Shown: one piece after another, positions 16,942 through 25,716 of the stretch
Layout: every line of letters begins with the position of its first letter
Position numbering within the stretch: the stretch's first letter is position 1
Assembly: GCA_044223995.1 (NCBI GenBank)
Contig: JBGALE010000004.1
Coordinates: 434,001-498,000 of the forward strand
Length of the DNA: 64,000 nucleotides
Source: JACMLD01 sp044223995
GTDB taxonomy: Bacteria; Bacteroidota; Bacteroidia; Chitinophagales; Chitinophagaceae
Direction of reading: 5' to 3'
Made by a program: the position numbers and the translations under genes
Notes under the pieces: generated by a model
Databases searched by the model: none
What the model saw: the letters and a program-made list of their open reading frames with translations, nothing else
Told to the model about the DNA's origin: nothing

Positions 16942-18804
16942 ATGAAAAAGTTACTGTTTCTGTTATCACTGGTGATAACGGTTTTTGTACAGGAAGAGAG
17001 CTTTTGCCAGGTGCGGCCTTCCAATCAGCAGGTCCGGTCCACTCTTAATAATCATAACAATGCTGTCAGATCAATGCCGGTATTTGTGCCGAAGCCACAG
17101 AGTATAAATTTCATGGGTTACCGGAAACAATTTACAAAAGGAAATATACGCGCTGCCAATAGCTTTGCTATAACAGTATCAAAACTAAAGCCCGGTAATA
17201 ACACAACATTCAATGGAACGGCCAGGACAATGTCACCCGTACACACAGGCAGCAGCAATGTACACACGTCTCTTAGCAATATGGAGCAGTCACTCATACC
17301 ACCTGTGATAAAGAAAACACAGGATGGCCATTCCGTTACCTATTTTCTCAAAAGGCCCGGTGAAATCGCCGACTGGAAAGAAGGTGCCGAATACAATGCC
17401 AGGATATCAGCTACGTCACCCACAACTTTTGACAATAGTAAAAAGATGAACTGTCATACTACCACGCTTATATTCAATGCACGTAGTACCAGTTTTATGA
17501 ATGCGCAATCAGAAATGCAGGGTTCCAACATCCTGCCGGGGATGATCTTTGATTTTGATGATTTATCAAAAGGAAATTTTAACCAGAGGGAAAATGTTAA
17601 CCGTGCACCGGTGGCACTTGTATCAGATGCCTACAATGCCGGATCCGTGAGTGCTGATATTGCAGACCCCAACCGTGAGAGCCTGGCCAATGGTATGAAA
17701 TCGCTGGTCACAAATTTTGGTGGTAACCCTGGTGGCGCACATATACAAATGCAAATAACCAAAACAGAAAATGCAGAGCAACTGGCCATCGTTACTGCAG
17801 CCGGTGGTTCTTATGGTGCATTTACCGGTAGTGGCTCTTTTTCGCACAGTCAATCGAGCTACCATGTTTATTATACTATTGACGCTGTAAAATCATTGTA
17901 TACATTTAGTGTGATGCCCAAAACATCCTCCTTGTACAACCCTGGTACGGCGGTACCACCAGGTTTCCCGGTGATGATACAGGATGTTACGTTTGGGGCA
18001 CGTGTACTGGCCAACGTAGATATTGAACTGAGTGCAGAGGACAATGCGGGAAATTTGGATTTGAATTACAATGATGGGGTAGAAAGTGCCTGGACGAAAT
18101 TTAAAGCAGCCGTTTCCAGTAAAAAAGCAAAGGTAACCATCAATGGACTTTTGGTAGGCTTCCCGCAAAGGTTCCCCGGTACATTCTCCTGCAACCCGGA
18201 TGATTTCCTGAATACCATTAATAATTTTTTTAGTGGTTGTGATTATATTTCTGCCAAACCAATACAGTATGCACTGGTAAACCTTGATGGCGACTATATG
18301 GGTATTGAAAGTATTACGGACAAAACAACGATACAGGAATGCACACCAGCCAATGAAACGTTTACACTTCAGTCTGTCGTGGCTGTCTTCAGCACCGGGG
18401 AAGACGATAAAAATCGCGAGTCCGAGTTTTGGTTATCGCTTTCCGGCGGCGATCCTTTACATCCACGATGGTTTGCACAGTTTTACGACAATCACACAGA
18501 ATATAAAAGAGACGGCAATCCCTACCAGGTAGTCATACCCATTACAGCACCCATTACCGAAGCGGAATTAAACAATGGTGGGTTTGTTGCACTGAAGCTG
18601 ATTGAACATCATGGTGGAAGCGACGACTGGGATTTTCAAAACATGGATATTATTCTCAATTTCAAAAGTGAAAGTGGTACACCCAGGACAAAAAAGCTGA
18701 GCCTGGGAAGTTTTAAAATTCACGATACCAAAGTATCGAGGTATGATAGTAAGCAGGTCATATTTCAAAGCAATGGCACTGATGGCTATGTGCCCACACA
18801 GTAA
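16942..18804 (+). CDS. Exported protein of unknown function, 620 aa
   Basis: Not recognised. The signal peptide is MKKLLFLLSLVITVFVQ and processing probably occurs after SFCQ. The N-terminal ~130 residues are polar and poorly structured. From ~135 the sequence looks like beta-rich folded domains (SVTYFLKRPGEIADWKEGAE; GSYGAFTGSGSFSHSQSSYH). The C-terminal third contains a segment resembling a jelly-roll or thiol-free carbohydrate-binding fold (ESEFWLSLSGGDPLHPRWF; DWDFQNMDIILNFK). It is the third gene of the exported cluster after the LytTR pair, 43 bp from the previous stop, and is closed by a terminator. No sorting domain of type A is seen. Confidence 0.7.
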   Translation: MKKLLFLLSLVITVFVQEESFCQVRPSNQQVRSTLNNHNNAVRSMPVFVPKPQSINFMGYRKQFTKGNIRAANSFAITVSKLKPGNNTTFNGTARTMSPVHTGSSNVHTSLSNMEQSLIPPVIKKTQDGHSVTYFLKRPGEIADWKEGAEYNARISATSPTTFDNSKKMNCHTTTLIFNARSTSFMNAQSEMQGSNILPGMIFDFDDLSKGNFNQRENVNRAPVALVSDAYNAGSVSADIADPNRESLANGMKSLVTNFGGNPGGAHIQMQITKTENAEQLAIVTAAGGSYGAFTGSGSFSHSQSSYHVYYTIDAVKSLYTFSVMPKTSSLYNPGTAVPPGFPVMIQDVTFGARVLANVDIELSAEDNAGNLDLNYNDGVESAWTKFKAAVSSKKAKVTINGLLVGFPQRFPGTFSCNPDDFLNTINNFFSGCDYISAKPIQYALVNLDGDYMGIESITDKTTIQECTPANETFTLQSVVAVFSTGEDDKNRESEFWLSLSGGDPLHPRWFAQFYDNHTEYKRDGNPYQVVIPITAPITEAELNNGGFVALKLIEHHGGSDDWDFQNMDIILNFKSESGTPRTKKLSLGSFKIHDTKVSRYDSKQVIFQSNGTDGYVPTQ

Positions 18805-18826
18805 TAGTACAGAAATTTGAAAGTAG

Positions 18827-18859
18827 CCGGGGTCTTTGGTGAAAGGCCCCGGTTTTTTT
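18827..18859 (+). terminator. Terminator after the exported-protein cluster
   Basis: CCGGGGTCTTT (18827-18837) pairs, with one mismatch, with AAAGGCCCCGG around a GGTG loop, followed by a run of seven T (18853-18859). It is 22 bp past the stop codon of the 620-aa gene and overlaps the end of the convergent nuclease-fold gene. Confidence 0.85.
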
Positions 18860-19574
18860 ATATTTCATTTACTGTTACCATCACCGGTACATGGTCGCTG
18901 TATTTTGACCAGTAACCATGTTCACCTATCTCTACTGCAAGCAATCTGGCAGCGAGGTCTTCCGATACAAAACAATAGTCAATGTGATAAGGTTTGTCTT
19001 TGTGGCGGTACATATACAAAGTAGGATGTGCTTCCTTTCCCTGTTCCTGCTGGTGATGTACATGGTAGGCACTGTAAATTTTTTTCTTCTCTAAAAATTT
19101 CACCACGCTGGAATGATTGCCCGCGCGATGTGGCCTGTCCCAAATGGTATTGCTGTTAAAATCCCCGGCGAGAATGGTTTGTTTGTTCTTCAGGTGTTTA
19201 CGGTAGTAATGAATAGCCTTCCAAACCTGTTCTACATACTGTCCGTCGGGATCTGCGGGATTGTTGGCCCAGATTGCATACAGCGTAAATGTTTCTTTTC
19301 CATTACCCGCCGCGATGGGCACAATTAATTTTAATTCGGGATTATACATGCGGCGAAGCTTCAGTGTAAAATCATTATAGGCAAAAATGCCCAGTCCTTT
19401 ATGGGGGTTGGAGCCAAACCAAAGCATACTGCTGGGTTTGGGTGTGTTATTGTCAAATACCAGTTTATCTGGATGTTCGCATTCCGGGACAATCAATATA
19501 TCCGGCTGATGTACCAGTATGAATCCGGCTTTCCTGCGAAAAGCCATATTGCAGTTCCAGGTAATGATTTTCAT
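18858..19574 (-). CDS. Endonuclease/exonuclease/phosphatase-fold protein
   Basis: This is a 238-aa protein of the EEP superfamily (DNase I/AP-endonuclease-like). Motifs in order are ITWNCNMAFRRK (N-terminal N/D), PDILIVPECEHP (metal-binding Glu), ILAGDFNSNTIWDRP (catalytic D-x-N) and IDYCFVSEDL with a C-terminal YSDHVPVMVT (catalytic D-H). There is no leader, so it is cytoplasmic. The ATG at 19574 (MKIITWN) is preferred over the upstream TTG. The family cleaves phosphodiester or phosphomonoester bonds in nucleic acids or lipids; the substrate cannot be inferred. It stands alone. Confidence 0.82.
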   Translation of the reverse strand: MKIITWNCNMAFRRKAGFILVHQPDILIVPECEHPDKLVFDNNTPKPSSMLWFGSNPHKGLGIFAYNDFTLKLRRMYNPELKLIVPIAAGNGKETFTLYAIWANNPADPDGQYVEQVWKAIHYYRKHLKNKQTILAGDFNSNTIWDRPHRAGNHSSVVKFLEKKKIYSAYHVHHQQEQGKEAHPTLYMYRHKDKPYHIDYCFVSEDLAARLLAVEIGEHGYWSKYSDHVPVMVTVNEI

Positions 19575-19724
19575 GGGTTGCAATGTACAGAAGAATGGGG
19601 GACTGGCTTACCTGACATTATTTTTGCGGCTGTATATGAATATTGTCTTCTTGTTTTATCCGGTGGCAGTACTAGCACTGGGACAACACTTGTATGGTAC
19701 TTGCAAGCCGTCATATCCACGGCA

Positions 19725-20429
19725 TCATAATGTATTGTAGTAGTTAATCAATTTAATCAGGTCGGGTATCTTTTTAAAGTTGATCTTATTGGCGTCTATA
19801 AAATCGCTGATCGGTTTTTCCTTGTCTTTCATCAGCTCCAGCACCGTATTTTTAGATCCGCGAAATGGCTGCATGGCGTTATTGGTAAATACATACAGCA
19901 CGACAGCGCCATCCACAAAATCCTTTGCTATTTCACCGGTATAACTATCTTTTACTGAGCTGATGTATTTGTATTTTTTTGCCAGCAGTTCTATTTTCCC
20001 CTCTGTATACACCTGGTAAAAATAATTTTCATCCTGGGCATCTATTTTCGGGTAGCCGCTTTTGAATACGTATTTAATACCGTCTTTGGAAAAATAATTT
20101 ACGCAATCAATTTTCCGGGCAAGCCCGTTGAGGGTAATCAGTTCATTGCCGTTGGCATCTTTGAAATAAAGTTCATTGCTTTCAATGTTCAGCTTTACTG
20201 GTATGGGCCCGATGATTTTTCCCTTTGCAAGTGTTACTTTGGCCGGTACCCAGTCTTCCATGATAAATGGAGAACCATTGATGGACGGGTCATATTTTTT
20301 TAAAAGCGACTGGCCGTCGATATCCTGGAATTCGAGGGTCCTGCCTACGTTGGAGTTTTTAAAATCAAGCTGGCAAAAACCTGCCAGCGACAAAGTGATA
20401 AAGAAGGATAAGATGATCGTTTTTTTCAT
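19725..20429 (-). CDS. Exported protein of unknown function
   Basis: Not recognised. With the ATG at 20429 the product is 234 aa and begins with a good signal peptide (KKTIILSFFITLSLAGFCQ). The upstream alternative at 20471 is excluded because it lies on the promoter. The mature part has beta-rich segments (FIMEDWVPAKVTLAKGKII; NELYFKDANGNELITLNGLA). A C-terminal helical end rich in Lys, Asp and Ile (KINFKKIPDLIKLINYYNTL) is typical of small Bacteroidota periplasmic or outer-membrane-associated proteins. Single-gene unit. Confidence 0.7.
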   Translation of the reverse strand: MKKTIILSFFITLSLAGFCQLDFKNSNVGRTLEFQDIDGQSLLKKYDPSINGSPFIMEDWVPAKVTLAKGKIIGPIPVKLNIESNELYFKDANGNELITLNGLARKIDCVNYFSKDGIKYVFKSGYPKIDAQDENYFYQVYTEGKIELLAKKYKYISSVKDSYTGEIAKDFVDGAVVLYVFTNNAMQPFRGSKNTVLELMKDKEKPISDFIDANKINFKKIPDLIKLINYYNTL

Positions 20430-20468
20430 AACAGGTAGTTTTAACCGGGAAGCTGCTGCAGGATATAT

Positions 20469-20476
20469 CAAATATA
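20469..20476 (-). promoter_or_regulatory. -7 box TATATTTG
   Basis: TATATTTG on the minus strand (20476-20469) matches TAnnTTTG and gives a leader of about 35 nt before the ATG at 20429. It decides the start of that gene. Confidence 0.65.
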
Positions 20477-20543
20477 AGCAATATAATCTTTCATCTGTTA
20501 CGGGGCGTTTGTGCCTGAATAGGGACGCCCGTCTATTATTTTT

Positions 20544-21962
20544 TTATTGCTTGACTATTTTATAACTCACCAGTTCCCCGTTTGGTAAATACACCTGTAC
20601 TGTATAAGCAGACGCCGGCAAAAATGGTAATGGAATAGTATTGATACCAGCCTGGAGTGTTGATTTAATCACTGCGTTTCCCCCTGCATCATATATAACG
20701 ACCCATGCATTGTTATTGCCTGTGCGGATATTGATTTTATCAGTGACGGGATTGGGCCAGATGACTGTCCTGTCGGTATTCTTAACAGTAACCGATGCGA
20801 TTTTTGAATAAGAAACCGTTCCATCTGTATTAAAAGCCTGTATGCGGTAGTAATTACTGGCATTGCCTGGTGAAAGATCAGTAAATGAATAGGTATTATT
20901 GTTCGCCAAATTACCCTGTACAAAACCAATCGGCTGCCAGTTGTTTCCGTCTGTACTGTGTTCAATGGTAAAGCCATTGACGGCAGATGCAGTTCCGGTA
21001 TTCCAACTCAGTGCAATACTTCCGTTCGCCTGCATGGTGGCGTTAAAAGAAGTCCAGGTAACAGGCAATATCGTCAACGGGAAACTGCAGGAAGTAAGAT
21101 CTGTCATACCCGTCGGGTTCATCACACCCATCAGCACAGGTGTTGCTGCCGCGGAAGTAAGTTTGAACAATTGCCCTGTTGAGGTCGACATATATATATT
21201 GCCCGACGCATCGAAGGCCACACCATACAAAGTTACGCCCGATGGTGTTGCTTTTGTAGGCGGTGTTATTTCCTGCAGGGTGATACTGGCTACCGCAGAC
21301 GTTGGCAGCGGACCCGACATTTTATACAATGCATAATTGGTGGCATTGCAGGGCAGGATCCAAATATTATTGAAACCATCGATTGCCATATCGCCTGTAC
21401 TGAAATTCTGGAATAAAGTCGTGATATTATTCCCATACTGATCGGTAAAAGTGGCCGTGATAAATGTCCAGGTGTTTAGCAAAATATCATAGTAATAAAG
21501 ATTGCTGCTGACGTCGAGGCAATAATATCCTGTTCCGTTAAAATTAATACAGGCCGAATGCACAGATACGGTGATCGGAGTTACCGCCAGGGTTGTATAT
21601 TTATTGATGACAGGATCGTAGGAAACAAATTGCTTGTTACCACCAGAGGGATCCCTTTTAAAATAATAAAATTTTCCATTCACGCTGTTGTAGCCAAGTC
21701 CATTGGCGTTGCTCGCTGCGGAAGTCTGCGCAGCAACTACTGTTGTATAGGAAGCGGCATTGTTGTACGGCGCTGTATTCATAGCGGCACTCGTTGCTGC
21801 ACTGGTGGGGTCTACCGAATACAACAATCCCGCATTGTCGATGGCGAACAATGTATTGGGATTGCTGCACAACTGGGCAGAAGCATCTGCAGTTGTCAAA
21901 AATGACCACCCGGTAAATACCAGGATCGCCCATGTTTTTAAAGGGTAATGGTACAGTCTCAT
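20544..21962 (-). CDS. Secreted T9SS protein with propeller-like N-terminus
   Basis: This is a 472-aa exported protein. The signal peptide covers residues ~8-30 (WAILVFTGWSFLTTADASAQ). A DUF6923-like/propeller region follows (TLFAIDNAGLLYSVDP; YGVAFDASGNIYMSTSTGQLF), then a fibronectin-like linker (FTIEHSTDGNNWQPIGFV; SNYYRIQAFNTDGTVSYSK). The C-terminus is a type A sorting domain with VIWPNPVTDKINI and a final YKIVKQ. The linker and sorting module are nearly the same design as in the FG-GAP protein at 8835 (TDGLSFSPIGTI; VNYYRLKMTDVD). It is probably surface-exposed. No partner gene. Confidence 0.82.
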   Translation of the reverse strand: MRLYHYPLKTWAILVFTGWSFLTTADASAQLCSNPNTLFAIDNAGLLYSVDPTSAATSAAMNTAPYNNAASYTTVVAAQTSAASNANGLGYNSVNGKFYYFKRDPSGGNKQFVSYDPVINKYTTLAVTPITVSVHSACINFNGTGYYCLDVSSNLYYYDILLNTWTFITATFTDQYGNNITTLFQNFSTGDMAIDGFNNIWILPCNATNYALYKMSGPLPTSAVASITLQEITPPTKATPSGVTLYGVAFDASGNIYMSTSTGQLFKLTSAAATPVLMGVMNPTGMTDLTSCSFPLTILPVTWTSFNATMQANGSIALSWNTGTASAVNGFTIEHSTDGNNWQPIGFVQGNLANNNTYSFTDLSPGNASNYYRIQAFNTDGTVSYSKIASVTVKNTDRTVIWPNPVTDKINIRTGNNNAWVVIYDAGGNAVIKSTLQAGINTIPLPFLPASAYTVQVYLPNGELVSYKIVKQ

Positions 21963-22341
21963 ATTCTACGGTATTACTGAAAAATGAATATTGGCCGGTA
22001 CAAAAAGACCGGGTAATCTACCTGTCCCTTGACAGGCAGGGTTTTCGCAGGTGTGAAAACTGATGAAACAATTAAGCCCTTACAGCCGGTTCTTACAATG
22101 TCGGGGTGAAATATTGAGGGGATGCTTTTTGCTGACGGGAAATGCCTTTCAAAATACTGTCACCAGGTTCACAGGGATTGGATGACTAAAACTAAGTGTA
22201 AACGCTTATGAAATATAAATATTTCGCTTATATGGGGCTTTTTTTCGGCGAGAGCAGGCTTTTGACAGTTGAGGGGACCTGCAGGCAATGAGTACGCCTG
22301 GATTTATTCTATACAGTCATTTATAAAAAACATCAACAACT
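21963..22341. other. 379-bp gene-free interval with palindromes
   Basis: It holds no credible reading frame. Seen in it: a hairpin CCTGTC-CCTT-GACAGG (22021-22036), an inverted repeat GAAATAT-AA-ATATTTC (22210-22225), and a direct repeat CGCTTAT on either side of the latter (22203-22209 and 22225-22231). It must hold the promoter of the 472-aa gene, but no exact TAnnTTTG box was found on the minus strand. Confidence 0.6.
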
Positions 22342-22821
22342 CTATCTATTGCTGAACAGTTTACTATAACACGATGCTTCTTCAGCGGTGAACCGCTTCT
22401 TAAAACTAAATGCATAGGGCGTCTCTCCATGTTCCCTGGTATAGTTCAGCCGTTCCGTGGCGTCGTCCACCGTAGGGAAACAATATTCCGGTACATACCA
22501 CAATGCCATATGCATTTCCTGCATTTTTGAAAACCATTCCCTTCTTCTTTTAAATATTTCCACATGCTGCGACTGGTAGGCAAACGCAAACAGTGCGTCA
22601 ATATTTTTCCAGGCCGACATATTGACAATCAGAAAATCATCCCCGTATATTTTGATGGAGGTGGCATTGTTGTCATCGGTCTTCAGCCGCCATACAAACC
22701 CCGGGCTGTTTTCTGCCAGTGCATTGATGGCGTCAAGATTGGCTACGAAATCGCTCATCACAGGACTGTCAATGGGCGCCAGCATTCGCGCGATATTGAT
22801 TTGTGCAAGGTGGTACTCCAT
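22342..22821 (-). CDS. DUF3291 protein
   Basis: This is a 159-aa protein of the DUF3291 family, related to dimeric alpha-beta-barrel monooxygenase-like folds. Conserved features are the start MEYHLAQINIARM, NSPGFVWRLKTDD, the block VNMSAWKNIDALFAFAYQSQH, and the WYVPEYCFPTVDDATERLNY end. The ATG at 22821 is chosen because the family begins at this methionine and the longer frame runs into the divergent regulator. It is divergently transcribed from the HxlR-type gene with only 46 bp between starts, a usual layout for a regulator and its target. The role is probably small-molecule oxidation or quinone handling, but this is unproven. Confidence 0.82.
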   Translation of the reverse strand: MEYHLAQINIARMLAPIDSPVMSDFVANLDAINALAENSPGFVWRLKTDDNNATSIKIYGDDFLIVNMSAWKNIDALFAFAYQSQHVEIFKRRREWFSKMQEMHMALWYVPEYCFPTVDDATERLNYTREHGETPYAFSFKKRFTAEEASCYSKLFSNR

Positions 22822-22867
22822 TTTATTGTATACATTTATTGTGCATAAAAGTAAAGGGCGTTTTAAT

Positions 22868-23290
22868 ATGAGACAAGTAGTTACAAAAAGGTTACCGGTC
22901 AAAAACAGGGCTTCCCGGCATTTTGAACAACAATGTTCCGTAATTGCCACACTTCGTTTGTTCGCCAGCAAGTGGAAACCCTGTATCATCTGTTACCTGT
23001 CGGCAGGACCGATGCGGTACAACGAACTGTACCGGGCAATTCCCAATATCAGCAGGAAGATGTTGTCGGATCAATTGCGTGAACTGGAAGAAGATGGTTT
23101 GATAACAAGGGTGCAATACGATAGAAAATTACAACAGGTAACCTATCAATTATCAGGAAAAGGTGCATCGCTCATGCCATTGATGATGCAATTGCAAAAC
23201 TGGGGCCTGGCGCATATCAGCAATGTATTATCGATCAGTGATATGATTGCAGCCACTAAAACCCCGGTGGCTGATCTGCAGGCAGTGTAA
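22868..23290 (+). CDS. HxlR-family transcriptional regulator
   Basis: This is a 140-aa winged-helix regulator. The core from ~C23 to 110 carries the HxlR signature: CSVIATLRLFASKWKPCIICYL, then RYNELYRAIPNISRKMLSDQL, then LEEDGLITRVQYDRKLQQVTY, followed by a dimerisation helix. Cys23 and C39/C42 are candidate redox sensors, since several family members respond to quinones or aldehydes through cysteines. It lies head to head with the DUF3291 gene. The start at 22868 is 46 bp from that gene's start. The best -10-like match is TACATTTA, one base off the consensus. Confidence 0.88.
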   Translation: MRQVVTKRLPVKNRASRHFEQQCSVIATLRLFASKWKPCIICYLSAGPMRYNELYRAIPNISRKMLSDQLRELEEDGLITRVQYDRKLQQVTYQLSGKGASLMPLMMQLQNWGLAHISNVLSISDMIAATKTPVADLQAV

Positions 23291-23376
23291 AAACGGGTTG
23301 CTTTTTTATGCTGCAATGTCCGGCCGGTAAAAGAAGTTTATATTCGCCCCATCCAAATCTTATTTAAGCGTTACGA

Positions 23377-23898
23377 ATGATGTCTAAAAATGCGCGCAGG
23401 TGGGTAATTGAAATTGCCTGCATATTATTTTGCCTGCTGATCACGGTATTGCTCGGTTCTTATTTTTATAAAGGTGGTATCCTGTCCGGCACCTTGATGC
23501 TGCACCTGTTCAGCGCATTCTATGTCGGTTCTTCTATCCGGATGCTGTCGCCATTTTTTTTCTTTCTCCTTTTTGTTATTTATTATGCCAGGAGCATTTG
23601 GCTGTCTTTTCGTATTGCCTGTATCAACTTACTGGCAATGGCAGGCGGTATAGGGTTGATTGCAGCACTGGTGTATTTACTGGACATACTTGATCGCAGT
23701 GAAAGGGGATACACTATGTACCCACCGCTGTCTGCATTGCCGGGCGACAAATTACCGGGCATGAACAGTGATGGGCCTGTGAGTAATTTAATTGGCGGTT
23801 TGCTGGTAACGCAATTGATTACCATCATCATGATAATTTACCTGTTGTACCAATGGAGAAGGGTTGCTGTTAGGAAGAAGGAGTCATTGACTTTATAG
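23377..23898 (+). CDS. Membrane protein of unknown function
   Basis: Not recognised. The 173-aa protein has four likely transmembrane helices: ~10-30 (EIACILFCLLITVLLGSYF), ~55-75 (SPFFFFLLFVIYYARSI), ~80-105 (INLLAMAGGIGLIAALVYLL) and ~140-160 (GLLVTQLITIIMIIYLLYQ). A soluble loop of about 30 residues containing GYTMYPPLSALPGDKLPG separates the last two, and the tail is basic. The pattern resembles the membrane half of heme-copper-type subunit I-like or DUF-type small proteins, without diagnostic residues. A TATATTCG box (one mismatch) lies about 40 bp upstream. It precedes ftsE, but that gene has its own promoter. Confidence 0.65.
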   Translation: MMSKNARRWVIEIACILFCLLITVLLGSYFYKGGILSGTLMLHLFSAFYVGSSIRMLSPFFFFLLFVIYYARSIWLSFRIACINLLAMAGGIGLIAALVYLLDILDRSERGYTMYPPLSALPGDKLPGMNSDGPVSNLIGGLLVTQLITIIMIIYLLYQWRRVAVRKKESLTL

Positions 23899-23905
23899 CA
23901 CAGAC

Positions 23906-23913
23906 TACTTTTG
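23906..23913 (+). promoter_or_regulatory. -7 box TACTTTTG before ftsE
   Basis: TACTTTTG fits TAnnTTTG exactly. It lies 8 bp after the preceding stop codon and implies a leader of about 55 nt to the ATG at 23973. A TTG 16 bp upstream (23887-23889) is a slightly short-spaced -33 candidate. Confidence 0.6.
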
Positions 23914-23972
23914 CACAATTGTTTACATTTGTGCCTGCCCGAAGAAACATTATTTAATTACAGGGAAATTCA

Positions 23973-24608
23973 ATGGTATTGCAGGATGTGAATATTTCTA
24001 TCAACAAGGGAGAATTTGTATACCTGGTAGGTAAAACGGGCACCGGTAAATCGAGCCTGCTGAAAACACTCTATGGTGATCTTACACTGACAGAAGGAGA
24101 AGGGATAGTGGCAGGGTTTAACCTGAAAGACATGGACTGGAAAAAAGTTCCATTCCTCCGCCGCACACTGGGCGTGGTATTCCAGGATTTTCAATTGCTC
24201 ACCGATCGCGATGTTAATAATAATCTCAAGTTCGTGCTGAAAGCCACCGGCTGGAAAGATGAAAAACTGATGGATGAAAAAATTGCCGACGTACTGGATA
24301 AGGTAGGATTAAAAAGCAAGGGTTTCAAAATGCCCTTTGAAATGAGCGGCGGGGAACAACAGCGTGTGGACATTGCCCGTGCATTGCTCAATTCACCCAA
24401 ACTTATTTTGGCCGATGAGCCTACCGGTAACCTTGATCCGGAAACATCCGACGAAATCATGCAACTGCTTTTCCAGATTTGTAAAGACTATGGTACTACC
24501 ATCATCATGGCCACACACGACTATATTGTTATTAATAAATTTCCGGCGCGCACCATCAAAACAGAAAGGGGAAGGGTGGAAGACAATGCTACCATATCAA
24601 TGAACTAA
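23973..24608 (+). CDS. ftsE: FtsE-like ABC ATPase with a short N-terminus
   Basis: This is the ATPase of the cell-division FtsEX complex, which drives periplasmic wall hydrolases. It shows Walker A GKTGTGKSS (residues ~22-30), Q-loop FQDFQLL, signature MSGGEQQR, Walker B LILADEPTGNLD and switch H in ATHDY. The family normally starts 15-20 residues earlier, with the first beta strand and an xNIYQGxSxVL motif. Here only LQGNS lies in frame before the ATG, and an in-frame TAA stands just before those five codons. The short N-terminus may be real or a sequence error. FtsX is not in the window, as is common in this phylum. The 3' end overlaps a convergent gene by 20 bp. Confidence 0.85.
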   Translation: MVLQDVNISINKGEFVYLVGKTGTGKSSLLKTLYGDLTLTEGEGIVAGFNLKDMDWKKVPFLRRTLGVVFQDFQLLTDRDVNNNLKFVLKATGWKDEKLMDEKIADVLDKVGLKSKGFKMPFEMSGGEQQRVDIARALLNSPKLILADEPTGNLDPETSDEIMQLLFQICKDYGTTIIMATHDYIVINKFPARTIKTERGRVEDNATISMN

Positions 24609-25710
24609 GTTTCCGGGCATTGGCTTTGTTATTAAATGTGCTGCCCAGTACGGCTTCGCGTATTTTCTTGTCTTCCGGTGCAAAGGGCAGGTGATATAAT
24701 TGAATCACAATTTCCTTCAGCGATGTTGCGTTGCTTCCTATATGACAGGCAGACTCCAGTCCCGTGTTTTCGATAGCGGCATCATTCACCACGCAATGCC
24801 TTCCATTAAACAGCGCATTGAGTAATTTCAGTTTAATACCTGTTTCATTAAAAGAAGGAAGGATATTTATTTGTGCTTTCGCAATCAGGTCCTTCATTTC
24901 ATCTTCAGCAGGGTTTCCCACCAGGCAGGTATGTGTTCTTTCATGTGCCGCCTTTTCCAATCGTGCAGAAGGGTTTTTACCCGCAATCACGAAGGGAACT
25001 TTTACATCATTAAACACATTTTCCAATAGCCAGATGGCAGCCTTTTCGTTTTCAGCGACCGAAAGATTACCGTGATACAAACAATAGGTACCCATTCCTT
25101 CCAGTGACTTCACCGAATCCCAGGGAACAAATACCGGCAGGTAATTGATCTGCCTTGCATGAAATACTTTTTGATAAGTGTCCACATCTTTTGGTGACAC
25201 TGCCACGATGGGTAATTTGTTGGCCAGTTTTTTTTCATACTGCTTCAGCATACGGCTTTCATTGTAGAAATATGCTTTCCGCAGCAGAGAGCTGCAATGC
25301 CGGTACAGTTGCCGGTAATATTCAAACTCCACATTGTGGAGGCGGAGGATCATTTTACGCCCGGCAAACTGGCTGCAGTTGACGATATATGAGCAGTGAA
25401 TGCCTTCGAGGAGTATGGGGTGATTATCTTTTAATAAATTATCCGTGAGTGCCTGGGCAGAACGGGAACAAACAATATAGGGCAGGTGTGTGGAGAAGCC
25501 TTTATGCCCTTCGTTGCGGTGATAATAATACACTTCTTCGCAATAACGGTTCAGCTCCGGCTGCCGCCCCCTTCCATAATCAAAACAATGCAGCAGTATG
25601 CGAACGCCTTCTTCCTGTAATGCTTTAAGCTTGCAGAACAGGTCGAACACGCCTCCGTAATCGAGCGGATAGGGCACATCATGACAAACAATATGTAGGT
25701 ATTTTTCCAC
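24589..25710 (-). CDS. Glycosyltransferase, GT4-like
   Basis: This is a 373-aa GT-B fold glycosyltransferase. The N-terminal half has the acceptor domain (HIVCHDVPYPLDYGGVFDLF; ILLEGIHCSYIVNC; LRLHNVEFEYYRQLY). The C-terminal half has the nucleotide-sugar side with YCLYHGNLSVAENEKAAIWL and an E-x7-E-like segment ILPSFNETGIKLKLLNALFNG. This resembles enzymes that build surface polysaccharide or lipid-linked glycans, acting at the cytoplasmic face. It follows another glycosyltransferase by 6 bp in the same operon. Donor and acceptor cannot be inferred. It runs 20 bp into the convergent ftsE. Confidence 0.85.
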   Translation of the reverse strand: MEKYLHIVCHDVPYPLDYGGVFDLFCKLKALQEEGVRILLHCFDYGRGRQPELNRYCEEVYYYHRNEGHKGFSTHLPYIVCSRSAQALTDNLLKDNHPILLEGIHCSYIVNCSQFAGRKMILRLHNVEFEYYRQLYRHCSSLLRKAYFYNESRMLKQYEKKLANKLPIVAVSPKDVDTYQKVFHARQINYLPVFVPWDSVKSLEGMGTYCLYHGNLSVAENEKAAIWLLENVFNDVKVPFVIAGKNPSARLEKAAHERTHTCLVGNPAEDEMKDLIAKAQINILPSFNETGIKLKLLNALFNGRHCVVNDAAIENTGLESACHIGSNATSLKEIVIQLYHLPFAPEDKKIREAVLGSTFNNKANARKLSSLIW

Positions 25711-25716
25711 GCTTTG

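Noticed and set aside
19725..20471. Start of the exported protein at 20471
   Set aside because: That codon overlaps the -7 box. ATG at 20429 begins a clean signal peptide.
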